This document shows, piece after piece, positions 7,172-14,610 of a DNA stretch of 17,869 nt. Numbering within the stretch: position 1 is the stretch's first letter; the number at the start of each line of letters is the position of its first letter. The position numbers and the translations under genes are program-made. The notes under the pieces were generated by a model that saw nothing but the letters and a program-made list of their open reading frames with translations, searched no databases and was not told where the DNA came from. The DNA lies in assembly GCA_964635065.1 (NCBI GenBank), contig CAZWMK010000037.1, positions 1-17,869 of the forward strand. The letters run 5' to 3'. This stretch comes from CAZWMK01 sp964635065. Its GTDB lineage: Bacteria; Pseudomonadota; Alphaproteobacteria; Sphingomonadales; Sphingomonadaceae.

Positions 7172-7507
7172 TCAGATCTGCATCCGCATGATGTCGGTGT
7201 AAGCGCTGACCATGCGGTCACGCACGGCCACCACCGTATCAAGCGCCATTTCGGCAGCACCGATGGCCGTGGTCACGTCGATCAGGTCGCCTTTGCCGGC
7301 GACCTGCTTTGCGCTGGCAGTTTCTGCCGTACGTATTGATGTTGCGGCGTTATCGACCAGTGCCGACACCATGCCGCCAAAGCCGGTCGCGCCGGCTTGC
7401 GTGCCGCCGCCGATACCTGCTGCATCTCCGGCCGGTTTGGCAGGCGAGGCAACAGGGCGGACCAGACGGCCATAGGCGGATGCGGCGTCCAAGGCTCCGA
7501 TTGACAT
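7172..7507 (-). CDS. fliE: Flagellar hook-basal body adaptor FliE
   Basis: FliE is the first rod protein and connects the export gate/MS ring to the proximal rod. The product has 111 residues. An Ala/Gly-rich variable N-terminal half is followed by the conserved helices, TTAIGAAEMALDTVVAVRDR and then MVSAYTDIMRMQI at the C-terminus, a typical FliE ending. A GAGGACA ribosome binding site lies about 7 nt before the ATG at 7507. It sits 21 nt after the TPR-FlgC chimera, as fliE normally follows flgC in alphaproteobacteria. Confidence 0.93.
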   Translation of the reverse strand: MSIGALDAASAYGRLVRPVASPAKPAGDAAGIGGGTQAGATGFGGMVSALVDNAATSIRTAETASAKQVAGKGDLIDVTTAIGAAEMALDTVVAVRDRMVSAYTDIMRMQI

Positions 7508-7528
7508 GATCTGTCCTCGCTCTCTTCG

Positions 7529-7750
7529 TTACTTCAGCAGGTCGATGGTTCGCATGGTCAGGTTTTTCGCGGCTTCGATCGCGTTCAGGTTCGCTTCGTA
7601 TGACCGCTGCGCGGCTTTCATGTCCGCCGCTTCGACCAGACTGTTGACATTGGGCAGTTGCACATAGCCCTGCGCGTCCGCCGCCGGACTGCCGGGGCGA
7701 TAGACGCGCGGAAAGGCGGTCTTGTCGGTCGTGATATTCTCTACCTTGAC
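7529..7750 (-). other. flgC: FlgC C-terminal domain within the chimera
   Basis: These 73 codons correspond to roughly the second half of a ~137-residue alphaproteobacterial FlgC. They include the PAADAQGYV turn, the PNVN motif and the C-terminal D0 helix (RSYEANLNAIEAAKNLTMRT). The frame is intact to the TAA. The junction lies in GC-rich sequence around 7748-7775 (AGAEAV), which could have supplied short homology for a deletion. Confidence 0.8.
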
Positions 7751-8986
7751 GGCTTCGGCGCCGGCGGCGCGATCGTATAGGCCGGCTTCTTCAAGGCGCG
7801 CGGCCAGCTTGCTGGCCAGAAAATCACCTTCGGCCCCAGTCGGCGCCAGATCGCGATAATCCCAGTATAGCCCGGCGGCGCGATCGACCGGCAGACCATT
7901 GGCAGGGTCAAGCGTGGTTCCCAGCAGGCTCTGATAATCGCGGATGAAATTGCTTGGCAGGCTCTGGATATCGGCATGGCGCAGCAGTGTGGCGCCACTC
8001 GCCAGGGCGGATGGCAGATCATGGCCCGCCCTGGCCAGCGTATAACGCATCAGCTGCGCGCGTCGTTCAAGGGAATCGCCGCGCCAGATGAAAGCGAGCT
8101 GATCAAGCCGTTTCAGGGCTTCGGCCTGACCAAGCGCCTTACGCCTGACACCATCTTCGATCCGCAACAGCTCGACTGTTGCCCTGACGCTCTGATCGCC
8201 CGCCGTCTCGGCCTGTGCAAGCAATGTCTCTCCGACACGCACATGCCCCAGCCTCAGCTGGGCTTCGCCACGCAGCAGGTTTGCGCGCACATTTTCTTCG
8301 GGCAGCAACCGCAGCCAGTCCAGCGCAAAAGCCTGTTGACCATCCCCGATCGCCGCCTGCGCGAGGTCAAGGATGAAAGGCGTGCGCGCATCCAGATTGC
8401 GCCCGCGCAAAGCAGGCAAAGCGCAACGCAGTTCCGTCAAAGCTGCTGCATATTGCTGCATCTGCGCCTTGGCCCGCATCCGCCAGGCGCAGGCCTCGTC
8501 CTTGTGCGCCAGCGCGGGTAAATCAAGCGCGGCGGCAGCATCCGCATATCGGCCCAGATGCATCAGCGCCTGTCCGCGCGCCAGCCGGTAATTGGCAACA
8601 TCGTCAAGGCCTGCATCCTGACGGCGCATCAGATCCAGCACGCCAAGCGTCTCCGCACCCAGCCCTTCCGACAAAAGGCTGAGCGCATAAAACCAGCGCG
8701 CCGTCTGCTCATCGCGCACAGGAGCGCGCAAGAGCGCCGACCATGCCCTGTCGCGCGATAACAGCTTCCATGGCAGGTTCCGCTCCAGGCTGGCAGCCCC
8801 CGGCAGCGTCAGCACAGGTGCAGACACAGGTGCTGGTGCAGATGCTATCCCCGCATCTGCCTTCACCTGAGTTCCCGCTGGCATGGCATTATAGGCACCG
8901 GACGTCGACGCCTGCGGTGCGGCAGCAATCAGCAGACCGGCCAGCACAAACGGCACGGAATAACGCAAGCGGTGAAGGTGACGCAT
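7529..8986 (-). CDS. Chimera: secreted TPR-type motility protein fused to C-terminal half of FlgC
   Basis: This is a 485-residue fusion. Residues 1 to about 26 form a signal peptide (basic start, then VPFVLAGLLIAAAPQA). Residues of about 70-410 are helical TPR-like repeats (for example YRLARGQALMHLGRYADAAA), resembling periplasmic motor-associated proteins of the MotC/MotK type; that assignment is tentative. Residues 413-485 (7529-7750) are the C-terminal half of the rod protein FlgC: TTDKTAFPRVYRPG, then QGYVQLPNVNSLVEAADMKA and AQRSYEANLNAIEAAKN. The first ~65 residues of FlgC are absent, and flgB is absent too. I prefer the ATG at 8986, directly after the upstream stop; TTG at 8992 is the alternative. 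The location before fliE is where flgC belongs, so an in-frame deletion is the simplest origin. Rod function is unlikely because the N-terminal FlgC helix is missing. Confidence 0.8.
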   Translation of the reverse strand: MRHLHRLRYSVPFVLAGLLIAAAPQASTSGAYNAMPAGTQVKADAGIASAPAPVSAPVLTLPGAASLERNLPWKLLSRDRAWSALLRAPVRDEQTARWFYALSLLSEGLGAETLGVLDLMRRQDAGLDDVANYRLARGQALMHLGRYADAAAALDLPALAHKDEACAWRMRAKAQMQQYAAALTELRCALPALRGRNLDARTPFILDLAQAAIGDGQQAFALDWLRLLPEENVRANLLRGEAQLRLGHVRVGETLLAQAETAGDQSVRATVELLRIEDGVRRKALGQAEALKRLDQLAFIWRGDSLERRAQLMRYTLARAGHDLPSALASGATLLRHADIQSLPSNFIRDYQSLLGTTLDPANGLPVDRAAGLYWDYRDLAPTGAEGDFLASKLAARLEEAGLYDRAAGAEAVKVENITTDKTAFPRVYRPGSPAADAQGYVQLPNVNSLVEAADMKAAQRSYEANLNAIEAAKNLTMRTIDLLK

Positions 8987-8988
8987 GT

Positions 8989-9234
8989 TCAACCGCCCAT
9001 TCCATTTGTGGCGATCAGATAGGCACCCAATACACCGCCACCCGCGCTGGCGATCATGAACAAAATGGCAAGCAGCATAAGGCGCTTGTTCGATTTTTTG
9101 GCGACAGATACCGACGCTGCGCCAGCCTCCGCGCCTGCCCCATGCACCGTTGCAGACGTGGCCGCAGCGGCTATGGCTTGCGGCTGGCTGGAAACGGCAC
9201 CTCTCACCCGTCCGGGACGCTGATCGTGGCTCAT
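8989..9234 (-). CDS. Small single-pass membrane protein, FliL N-terminus-like
   Basis: This 81-residue protein begins with an Ala-rich hydrophilic segment of about 45 residues. A basic patch (KKSNKR) and one transmembrane helix at about 52-75 (LMLLAILFMIASAGGGVLGA) follow, and it ends six residues later. By the positive-inside rule the N-terminus is cytoplasmic. The layout resembles the N-terminal anchor of FliL without its periplasmic domain. I chose ATG 9234 because a strong GGAGGTGA ribosome binding site lies just upstream; the in-frame ATG at 9255 lies before that site. It is the first gene of the flagellar operon, ending 2 nt before the ATG of the TPR-FlgC chimera. The FliL relation rests on layout only and the function is unknown. 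Confidence 0.7.
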   Translation of the reverse strand: MSHDQRPGRVRGAVSSQPQAIAAAATSATVHGAGAEAGAASVSVAKKSNKRLMLLAILFMIASAGGGVLGAYLIATNGMGG

Positions 9235-9257
9235 GTCACCTCCGATGACCATCAATC

Positions 9258-9272
9258 ATCCTATTATAGGAT
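9258..9272. promoter_or_regulatory. 15-bp perfect palindrome in the divergent flagellar promoter region
   Basis: ATCCTATTATAGGAT is a perfect inverted repeat of 7-nt arms around a central T. It lies in the short gap between the minus-strand flagellar operon (start 9234) and the plus-strand FliL-like gene (start 9314). Its position suits an operator serving both directions. No regulator gene is visible nearby, and TATTATAG might also belong to a -10 element. Confidence 0.45.
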
Positions 9273-9313
9273 AAGGCGCGCCAAGCAGGCGCCGATCAAG
9301 GCAGGGAGGACAT

Positions 9314-9718
9314 ATGAAACCCAACAGGATGCCGCTGGTAATCGCGATTTTACTGGCACTGCTGTCCAGCTTTCCTGCTCATGCAGCGGGCGGCAGCGGG
9401 GAATCCGGCCCCTCGCCCTTCATCGCCATGGAACCGATCACCATGTCGATTGTCGAATTTGGCACCCTGACCGGGACGCTTGAAGTAACGCTTGTCTTGC
9501 AAGCCCGTACGCCAGAACTGGCGGCGTTACTAAGCGCGCGCCTGCCCGACCAGCGGGCGAAAGCGATTGCGGCGGTCAATGAATATGTGCGCCTGCACGT
9601 CTCGGCCTATCGGCCAGTGGATGCCGTCCAGCTACGGGAAACCCTGCGACAGGCGCTACTGCCTGTAACACCGGGACTGACCGATGTTCTGGTGACAGAT
9701 GTCATCGCAAAACCCTGA
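9314..9718 (+). CDS. Secreted FliL-like flagellar protein (periplasmic domain)
   Basis: This 134-residue protein has a cleavable signal peptide (residues 1-24, ending AHA before AGG). Its ~100-residue mature part resembles the periplasmic domain of FliL or its paralogue MotF: FIAMEPITMSIVEF, TGTLEVTLVLQART, a central helix after ELAALLSARLPDQRAKAI, and the closing strand LTDVLVTDVIAKP. FliL proteins support stator function at the motor. Unlike ordinary FliL it has a signal peptide instead of a lasting transmembrane anchor. An AGGGAGGA ribosome binding site (9303-9310) fixes the ATG. It diverges from the flagellar operon and converges on the oxidoreductase gene. The family call is moderate; the periplasmic location is well supported. 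Confidence 0.65.
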   Translation: MKPNRMPLVIAILLALLSSFPAHAAGGSGESGPSPFIAMEPITMSIVEFGTLTGTLEVTLVLQARTPELAALLSARLPDQRAKAIAAVNEYVRLHVSAYRPVDAVQLRETLRQALLPVTPGLTDVLVTDVIAKP

Positions 9719-9761
9719 CGAACAGACAGTATTTTATCAGGCTCCCGCGATTTTCCGCCTT

Positions 9762-11720
9762 TCAGATCGTGCGGCCGATCCGATCTCCCTCGCGGAAGGC
9801 TTCGAGGGCAGAGCGCGGCGCAACCGCATCGCCCGCCATATAGGTGGGCGCATGGCGCTGACACATAGTGAGCAACTGCTTTTGCGCGCGCGGGTGAACA
9901 CCCGCGACAATAAAATCAAATGCGGATGATTGCACCGCGCCCGAAAGCGCGCTGCGGATCAGCGCCTGTCCGTCCCTTATGCCCTGCAAGCTGGACGATG
10001 CCTGCACGTCCACCTGCCATTTCGGAATCAGGCGCATATATTCGGCCAGCATGGTGCGCCCAAGATTATAGCCAAAGTGCAAAAAGGGCGTAACGACTGT
10101 GACTGCACAGCCCCGCCGCACCATGGCATCGACGGTCAGCGCCGTTTCGTAATTGCCGCGCCGGTCGAACAGCAAGGCCCGTGTGCCCGCCATTTCGAAC
10201 TTGTCACCGTCGAATAACCCTTGCACGGCCTCATCCGTTGAAATCACCGGGATCGAGCTGTCGCTGGCAATTCCCAGATCCGCATTCGGCAGTGCGCCCG
10301 TCGCCAATATGATGGCATCGGGCTGGACGGCGGCAACAAGGGCTTCATCCACCCGCGTCTGCGTGCGGACATCAACGTTCAATAGCGCCAGTTCCTGTTC
10401 GATCCACGAAATAGATGCGAGCAGATTGGCGGCGGCACCGATGCCTTCGACAAGATTGAAGCGCCCGCCCAACCGGTGTTCGGCCTCGGCCAGGATGACG
10501 TCATGACCGCGCTTTGCAGCGATTTCCGCAGCCTTCATCCCGGCGGGACCACCGCCCACGACCAGCACGCGCTTGGGCGTCACGGGTAATGAATCCAATG
10601 CCTTGAATCGGTTTTCCTCGCCCACCTCCGGGTTCTGGATGCAGGTGATCGGATACATGCCGCCGCGATCGATACAGCCCTGATTGGCGCCGGTGCAGAT
10701 GCGGATGCGATGCCCCTGCCCGCTTTGCAGCTTGTTGACGAGATCGGGATCGGAAATCTGAGCCCGCGTCATACCGACCAGATCGCAATCCCCCTCTTCA
10801 AGGGCGCGTTCGGCAAGGTCGGGCGTCGGGATCTTGCCGACCCCGATCAGCGGCACGGCACTGCCGATGGCCGCCTTGAGCGCGCGCGTCAGGGGGAGAA
10901 ATTCGCCAAGAGGATGACGGAACGACCCGACGGCGCGCGCATAGTGGCCGCCCCCTGCACCTTCGCTGTGATTGAGATAATCGAACAGGCCGGTGCCGAT
11001 CAGTTCGGCCGCAATGTCGCACAGCTTTTCATGGCCGACACCGCCATTTGCCGGACTGATGAAATCGTCGATGACAATGCGCAGCCCCATGACCTTGTCC
11101 GGACCGATAGCCGCACGCACACGCCGGGCCACCTCTTTTGCAAAGGCGAGCGGCTCACCCCATTGATCGGCGCGCTTATTGGCAAAGGGCGAGAAGGATT
11201 GCTGGATCAGATAGCCGTGCGCTGCGTGAATCTCGACACCGTCGACACCGTTTTCGATCACAAGCCGGGCGCTGTCGGCAAAGGCATTGATGACCTCTTC
11301 GACCTCGGATTCGGTCATTTCATGCGCCATTTCGCCCGATATCGATACCGTATCGGAAAAGCCCCACAAGGGTTGCAGGTCGGTGCGGCCTTCAGACTTG
11401 CCCACAACACCAAGGTGGAACAATTGCGATATCAGCTTCGCGCCATGACGGTGCACACGCGTGGACAACTGCTGAAGCTTGCGCGCAAGATCTTCGGCTT
11501 CATAATTGAAATGATTGGAAACCTGGCTCGACTGATGCACATGCATCGCGGTCAGGATGATCAGCCCCGCACCGCCTGCCGCCCGGCGTTCCTGATAGGC
11601 CATATAGCGCTCGCCATCCGCGTCCGGCTGATAAAAGTCGGGATAAGCCTCATGCGCTGTCGAAACGACCCGGTTTTTCAACTCGATCTTGCCGATGCGA
11701 ATGGGGGACAGGAGTTTCAT
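9762..11720 (-). CDS. FadH-like FMN/Fe-S/FAD oxidoreductase (Old Yellow Enzyme fused to pyridine nucleotide reductase)
   Basis: This cytoplasmic flavoenzyme probably reduces activated C=C bonds with NAD(P)H, like 2,4-dienoyl-CoA reductase (FadH) or BaiCD-type enol reductases. Residues 1 to about 340 are an OYE-type FMN TIM barrel (LLSPIRIGKIELKNRVV; VDGVEIHAAHGYLIQQSFSP; PLIGVGKI). A cysteine cluster follows at 342, 349 and 360, then a Rossmann FAD domain (VLVVGGGPAGMKAAEIA, about 387-403) and an NAD domain, ending with MAGDA. The 652-residue length matches FadH. One of the four expected cluster cysteines is an alanine (A345). I chose ATG 11720; GTG 11753 lies next to a terminator and lacks a ribosome binding site. 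Its gene follows the TonB receptor gene but is separated from it by a strong terminator. The substrate is unknown. Confidence 0.87.
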   Translation of the reverse strand: MKLLSPIRIGKIELKNRVVSTAHEAYPDFYQPDADGERYMAYQERRAAGGAGLIILTAMHVHQSSQVSNHFNYEAEDLARKLQQLSTRVHRHGAKLISQLFHLGVVGKSEGRTDLQPLWGFSDTVSISGEMAHEMTESEVEEVINAFADSARLVIENGVDGVEIHAAHGYLIQQSFSPFANKRADQWGEPLAFAKEVARRVRAAIGPDKVMGLRIVIDDFISPANGGVGHEKLCDIAAELIGTGLFDYLNHSEGAGGGHYARAVGSFRHPLGEFLPLTRALKAAIGSAVPLIGVGKIPTPDLAERALEEGDCDLVGMTRAQISDPDLVNKLQSGQGHRIRICTGANQGCIDRGGMYPITCIQNPEVGEENRFKALDSLPVTPKRVLVVGGGPAGMKAAEIAAKRGHDVILAEAEHRLGGRFNLVEGIGAAANLLASISWIEQELALLNVDVRTQTRVDEALVAAVQPDAIILATGALPNADLGIASDSSIPVISTDEAVQGLFDGDKFEMAGTRALLFDRRGNYETALTVDAMVRRGCAVTVVTPFLHFGYNLGRTMLAEYMRLIPKWQVDVQASSSLQGIRDGQALIRSALSGAVQSSAFDFIVAGVHPRAQKQLLTMCQRHAPTYMAGDAVAPRSALEAFREGDRIGRTI

Positions 11721-11761
11721 GGCTTTTAGTCCAGTGCGCTGAATGGACGACACGCGTCACT

Positions 11762-11787
11762 AAAAAAGTGTCACCCGAAGGTGACAC
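11762..11787 (-). terminator. Intrinsic terminator after the TonB-dependent receptor gene
   Basis: On the minus strand GTGTCACC-TTCG-GGTGACAC forms a perfect 8-bp stem with a UUCG tetraloop, followed directly by TTTTTT. This is a textbook rho-independent terminator. It lies 83 nt after the receptor stop codon and 42 nt before the ATG of the oxidoreductase gene. Confidence 0.9.
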
Positions 11788-11869
11788 GCAGTTGGGTGGA
11801 GAAAACAGGATAGCGTCATGGACGACCGGAGCCAGCAAGCCGCCGCCTGCCGGTCGCCCATATTGGTGA

Positions 11870-14356
11870 TCAATAGCGCCAGGTAATCTGGGCCTGGATC
11901 GTGCGCGGCGAGGCGATATAGCCGCGCTGGTCGGCGAGAATGCCGCTCAGTGCCGCGCCGCCCGTCGAAGGCGTGTCAGCCGCACCATTGACGATGTAAT
12001 TGTTGGTCAGGTTCTTGCCGATGACCGCCAATTCCCACTTGTCATCCGCCGAACCGATCCGCAGCGAAGCATCGATATTGGCATATTTTTTCTGACGGCT
12101 GATCGGGTTACCGGTAACGGCAGCCAGATAGCTGCTGCTGTAGCGACTGTCGAGCGACAGGCCGAGCTTCAGATTATCGCTGATCGGCGTTTCATAGCTG
12201 ACCCCAAGGCTGGCCGTCCATTTCGGCGCGACCGAGGTCGATACGCCCGCAAGCTGCTGACCGTTGACGCCCGGACGGAAGCCGTTCGGCACACATCCCA
12301 TGGCGGCAGACTGGCCTGCATAGCAAGGCGACAGATAATTGCCGTAACGGGCGTCATTATAGTTCAGGCTGCCATGCACCTCGAAACCTTCGACGCTGTT
12401 CGGCGCATATTGGAAGTCGACTTCGACACCATCCGTCTTGGCCGAACCGGCGTTGGTCGTGATGTTGGCGAAGGTGATCGAGTCGAAGAAGTCGATCTGG
12501 AGATCCTTGTAAACGTAATGATAGACCCCGACGTTGAAGCGCAGCTGACGGTCGAACAGCGTCGTCTTGATGCCGCCTTCAAAGCCCTTGGCTTTTTCGG
12601 GACCGAACTCGAACACGCCAAGCGCCGTCTGCGTGCCGCTGATCGAAAAACCGCCCGACTTATAGGCCGTCTTGTAGGCGGCATAGACCGTGACATCGTC
12701 GCTCGGCTGCCAGGTAATGGTGGCTTCCGGTGACCAGTTGTTGAAGGTCTGATCACCCTTCAAGGGGAGGTTCTGAGGGTAAACCGCCCGCACTTCAGGG
12801 TTCACATAGGGCATGACATAGTTGCTGTCGCGCGTTTCATGCGTATAGCGCACGCCGGCGGCCACTTCGACTTGCGGCACGACCTTCCATGTCACCTGCC
12901 CGAACGGAGACAGGGTCTCGCCAGTGGTATCGCCATCCTTCGAATAGAAGACGTAACGATACTGGGCTTCGGCCTGAGAGTTTTCACGGCCACCAGTGCC
13001 GACCCACTGATCAAAATCGCGGCGCGATTTCTGATAATAAAGACCAGCCATCACATTGACCGGGCCATCATAAGAGGTCAGTGCGCGCAGCTCTGACGAA
13101 TATGCGTAATAACGCGTATTCTCGGTCGCAAAGGTGTTGGTAACATAACGGGTCACACCGTTGATCGTGGTCGGCCGATTTGCAGCTGTATAGTCAGAAT
13201 CACCCGCCCACTGGTTACGGTTCCAGTTGTAGTTATTCACCCATGTGAAGCTGATGTCTTCAAGATCATAGTTCATGGTATTTGTGACATACCATGACTT
13301 GTATTTGTTATAGAGACGCCCATCCTTGCCTGCATAAGGCAGGATCTCAGCCACTTCCTCCGGATAGCGCGTGTGGCTGTACTGGAATTTCTTCGAACAG
13401 ACATAGCCAAGCTCGGTCTGGCTGGTGCCGGTCGCATTCGGGCAGGCATAAACCAGATTGTTGAAGGCCGGATCATCATATTTCGAATAGCTGGCACCAA
13501 ACTGCAAGGTAGCAGTGAAATCGGACGTCGGCTCCCATTTCAGCGTGAAACGGCCGATCAGTTCCTTGGCCCCCTCATCCGCAGCACCAGGCGCGGCAGT
13601 GTAACGTGTCCAGACGGCAGACGGATCGCTGGCGGCACCGGTCGAGGTGTCGCGCATGTCCCAGAAACGCGACTGGCCTACGCCCTTGAACAGCCCGTCA
13701 AACATCTTGGCGCCGCGCAGTGCCAAGCGGGCCGACACCGTATCCGACAGCGCACCCGATGCGACCGCTTCGCCATAGATCTGCTGCGCATTGAATTCAT
13801 AGCCTGCGCGGCCCATGATTTCGGTTTCCTGCGTTGGCTGGGCCGTGGTGATCGAGACCACGCCCGCCGTTGCATTCTTGCCGAAGAACAGCGCTTGCGG
13901 CCCTTTCAGGACTTCGGCGCGGCCAAGATCGAAGAAGCCTTCGTTGATGATGCGGCCTTGGCCGTAATAGACGCCATCGACCACCGTCGCCACCGACTGT
14001 TCGATCGCGATGGAGCTGATGTTCGAGCCAATGCCGCGAAGGGTCAGCTGCGCACCCGAGCCGGACGCCGCGCGGCCAATCGACAGCTGCGGCGTCAGGG
14101 CCGAGAGCTTCTCAAGATTGGTCAGGTCCATCTTCTGGGCCTGCACGGCCGTGATCGCCGTCACCGACACCGGCACATCCTGCACGCTTTCCTGACGCTT
14201 GCGGGCGGTGACCACGATATCTTCAAGCCCGCCTGACTGCGCCCCGGCGTCCTGCGCCTGCGCCTGCGGTGCAACGAATGCAGCCATGACCATCGCCGTC
14301 GAACCGAGCAGCAGACCACGCTGCAAGGCAGAACCACTCAAGTGCTGTTTTTTCAT
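11870..14356 (-). CDS. TonB-dependent outer-membrane receptor
   Basis: This 828-residue active-transport receptor has a signal peptide (1 to about 34, ending QAQAQ). A TonB-box-like segment follows (EDIVVTARKRQESVQDVPVS), then the plug domain with QLTLRGIGSN, ATVVDGVYYGQ and LKGPQALFFGKNATAGVV. A 22-strand-type barrel ends in ITWRY, with the C-terminal aromatic residue required for barrel insertion. It belongs to the large sphingomonad/Caulobacter receptor group often placed beside degradation genes. The ATG at 14356 has a GGGGGA ribosome binding site about 7 nt upstream. A TAAGACG palindrome lies about 76 nt upstream and suggests repressor control. The ligand cannot be deduced, but the surrounding catabolic genes suggest an organic compound rather than a siderophore. 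Confidence 0.93.
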   Translation of the reverse strand: MKKQHLSGSALQRGLLLGSTAMVMAAFVAPQAQAQDAGAQSGGLEDIVVTARKRQESVQDVPVSVTAITAVQAQKMDLTNLEKLSALTPQLSIGRAASGSGAQLTLRGIGSNISSIAIEQSVATVVDGVYYGQGRIINEGFFDLGRAEVLKGPQALFFGKNATAGVVSITTAQPTQETEIMGRAGYEFNAQQIYGEAVASGALSDTVSARLALRGAKMFDGLFKGVGQSRFWDMRDTSTGAASDPSAVWTRYTAAPGAADEGAKELIGRFTLKWEPTSDFTATLQFGASYSKYDDPAFNNLVYACPNATGTSQTELGYVCSKKFQYSHTRYPEEVAEILPYAGKDGRLYNKYKSWYVTNTMNYDLEDISFTWVNNYNWNRNQWAGDSDYTAANRPTTINGVTRYVTNTFATENTRYYAYSSELRALTSYDGPVNVMAGLYYQKSRRDFDQWVGTGGRENSQAEAQYRYVFYSKDGDTTGETLSPFGQVTWKVVPQVEVAAGVRYTHETRDSNYVMPYVNPEVRAVYPQNLPLKGDQTFNNWSPEATITWQPSDDVTVYAAYKTAYKSGGFSISGTQTALGVFEFGPEKAKGFEGGIKTTLFDRQLRFNVGVYHYVYKDLQIDFFDSITFANITTNAGSAKTDGVEVDFQYAPNSVEGFEVHGSLNYNDARYGNYLSPCYAGQSAAMGCVPNGFRPGVNGQQLAGVSTSVAPKWTASLGVSYETPISDNLKLGLSLDSRYSSSYLAAVTGNPISRQKKYANIDASLRIGSADDKWELAVIGKNLTNNYIVNGAADTPSTGGAALSGILADQRGYIASPRTIQAQITWRY

Positions 14357-14431
14357 CTGACATCCCCCAGAGGACTGGCGGCAACGATCACCCGACCGCA
14401 GCGCACCCCCGAATTGTTTTTTTTCTCCGCA

Positions 14432-14447
14432 TAAGACGTTCGTCTTA
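14432..14447. promoter_or_regulatory. 16-bp palindrome, candidate operator upstream of the TonB receptor gene
   Basis: TAAGACG-TT-CGTCTTA has 7-nt perfect arms with a 2-nt spacer, a form typical of TetR- or GntR-type operators. It lies 76 nt upstream of the receptor ATG, within promoter distance, in a 398-bp divergent gap. No regulator gene is visible in the window. Confidence 0.55.
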
Positions 14448-14581
14448 CAACCTCATCCATAATGAAAAAAAATATGGGCTGTAAAGATGGAAAATCAGGT
14501 CACGCTAATTTCTTGATTCGCCTCATTAGCACGAAATGACGGGATTTGCCGGAGCTTTCAGACCCGGATTCGGCCGAGACC

Positions 14582-14610
14582 TTGGAACTGAACAGTCAGG
14601 CTCATTAAAT
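14582..14610 (+). promoter_or_regulatory. Weak candidate sigma70-type promoter
   Basis: TTGGAA (14582-14587) and TTAAAT (14605-14610) are separated by 17 nt, each matching the consensus at 4 of 6 positions, inside the AT-rich part of the gap. It would serve the nitronate monooxygenase-VOC operon. It is suggestive only. Confidence 0.25.

Noticed and set aside
9235..9255. ATG at 9255 as the start of the small membrane protein
   Set aside because: The strong GGAGGTGA ribosome binding site lies downstream of it and directly in front of the ATG at 9234.
10710..11729. A 339-codon plus-strand frame opposite the FadH-like gene
   Set aside because: It is antisense to the FMN barrel coding region, with no motif and no ribosome binding site.
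11721..11753. GTG at 11753 as the start of the FadH-like oxidoreductase
   Set aside because: It lies a few bases after the terminator T-run, with no ribosome binding site, and family members start at MKLLSPI.
11823..11856. CGACCGG/CCGGTCG inverted repeat after the TonB receptor gene
   Set aside because: The arms are only 7 nt with a 20-nt loop and no T-run; the terminator at 11762-11787 is far stronger.
14504..14530. GCTAAT/ATTAGC inverted repeat in the divergent gap
   Set aside because: Six-nt AT-rich arms separated by 15 nt are expected by chance in such DNA; I kept it only as a note in the region entry.
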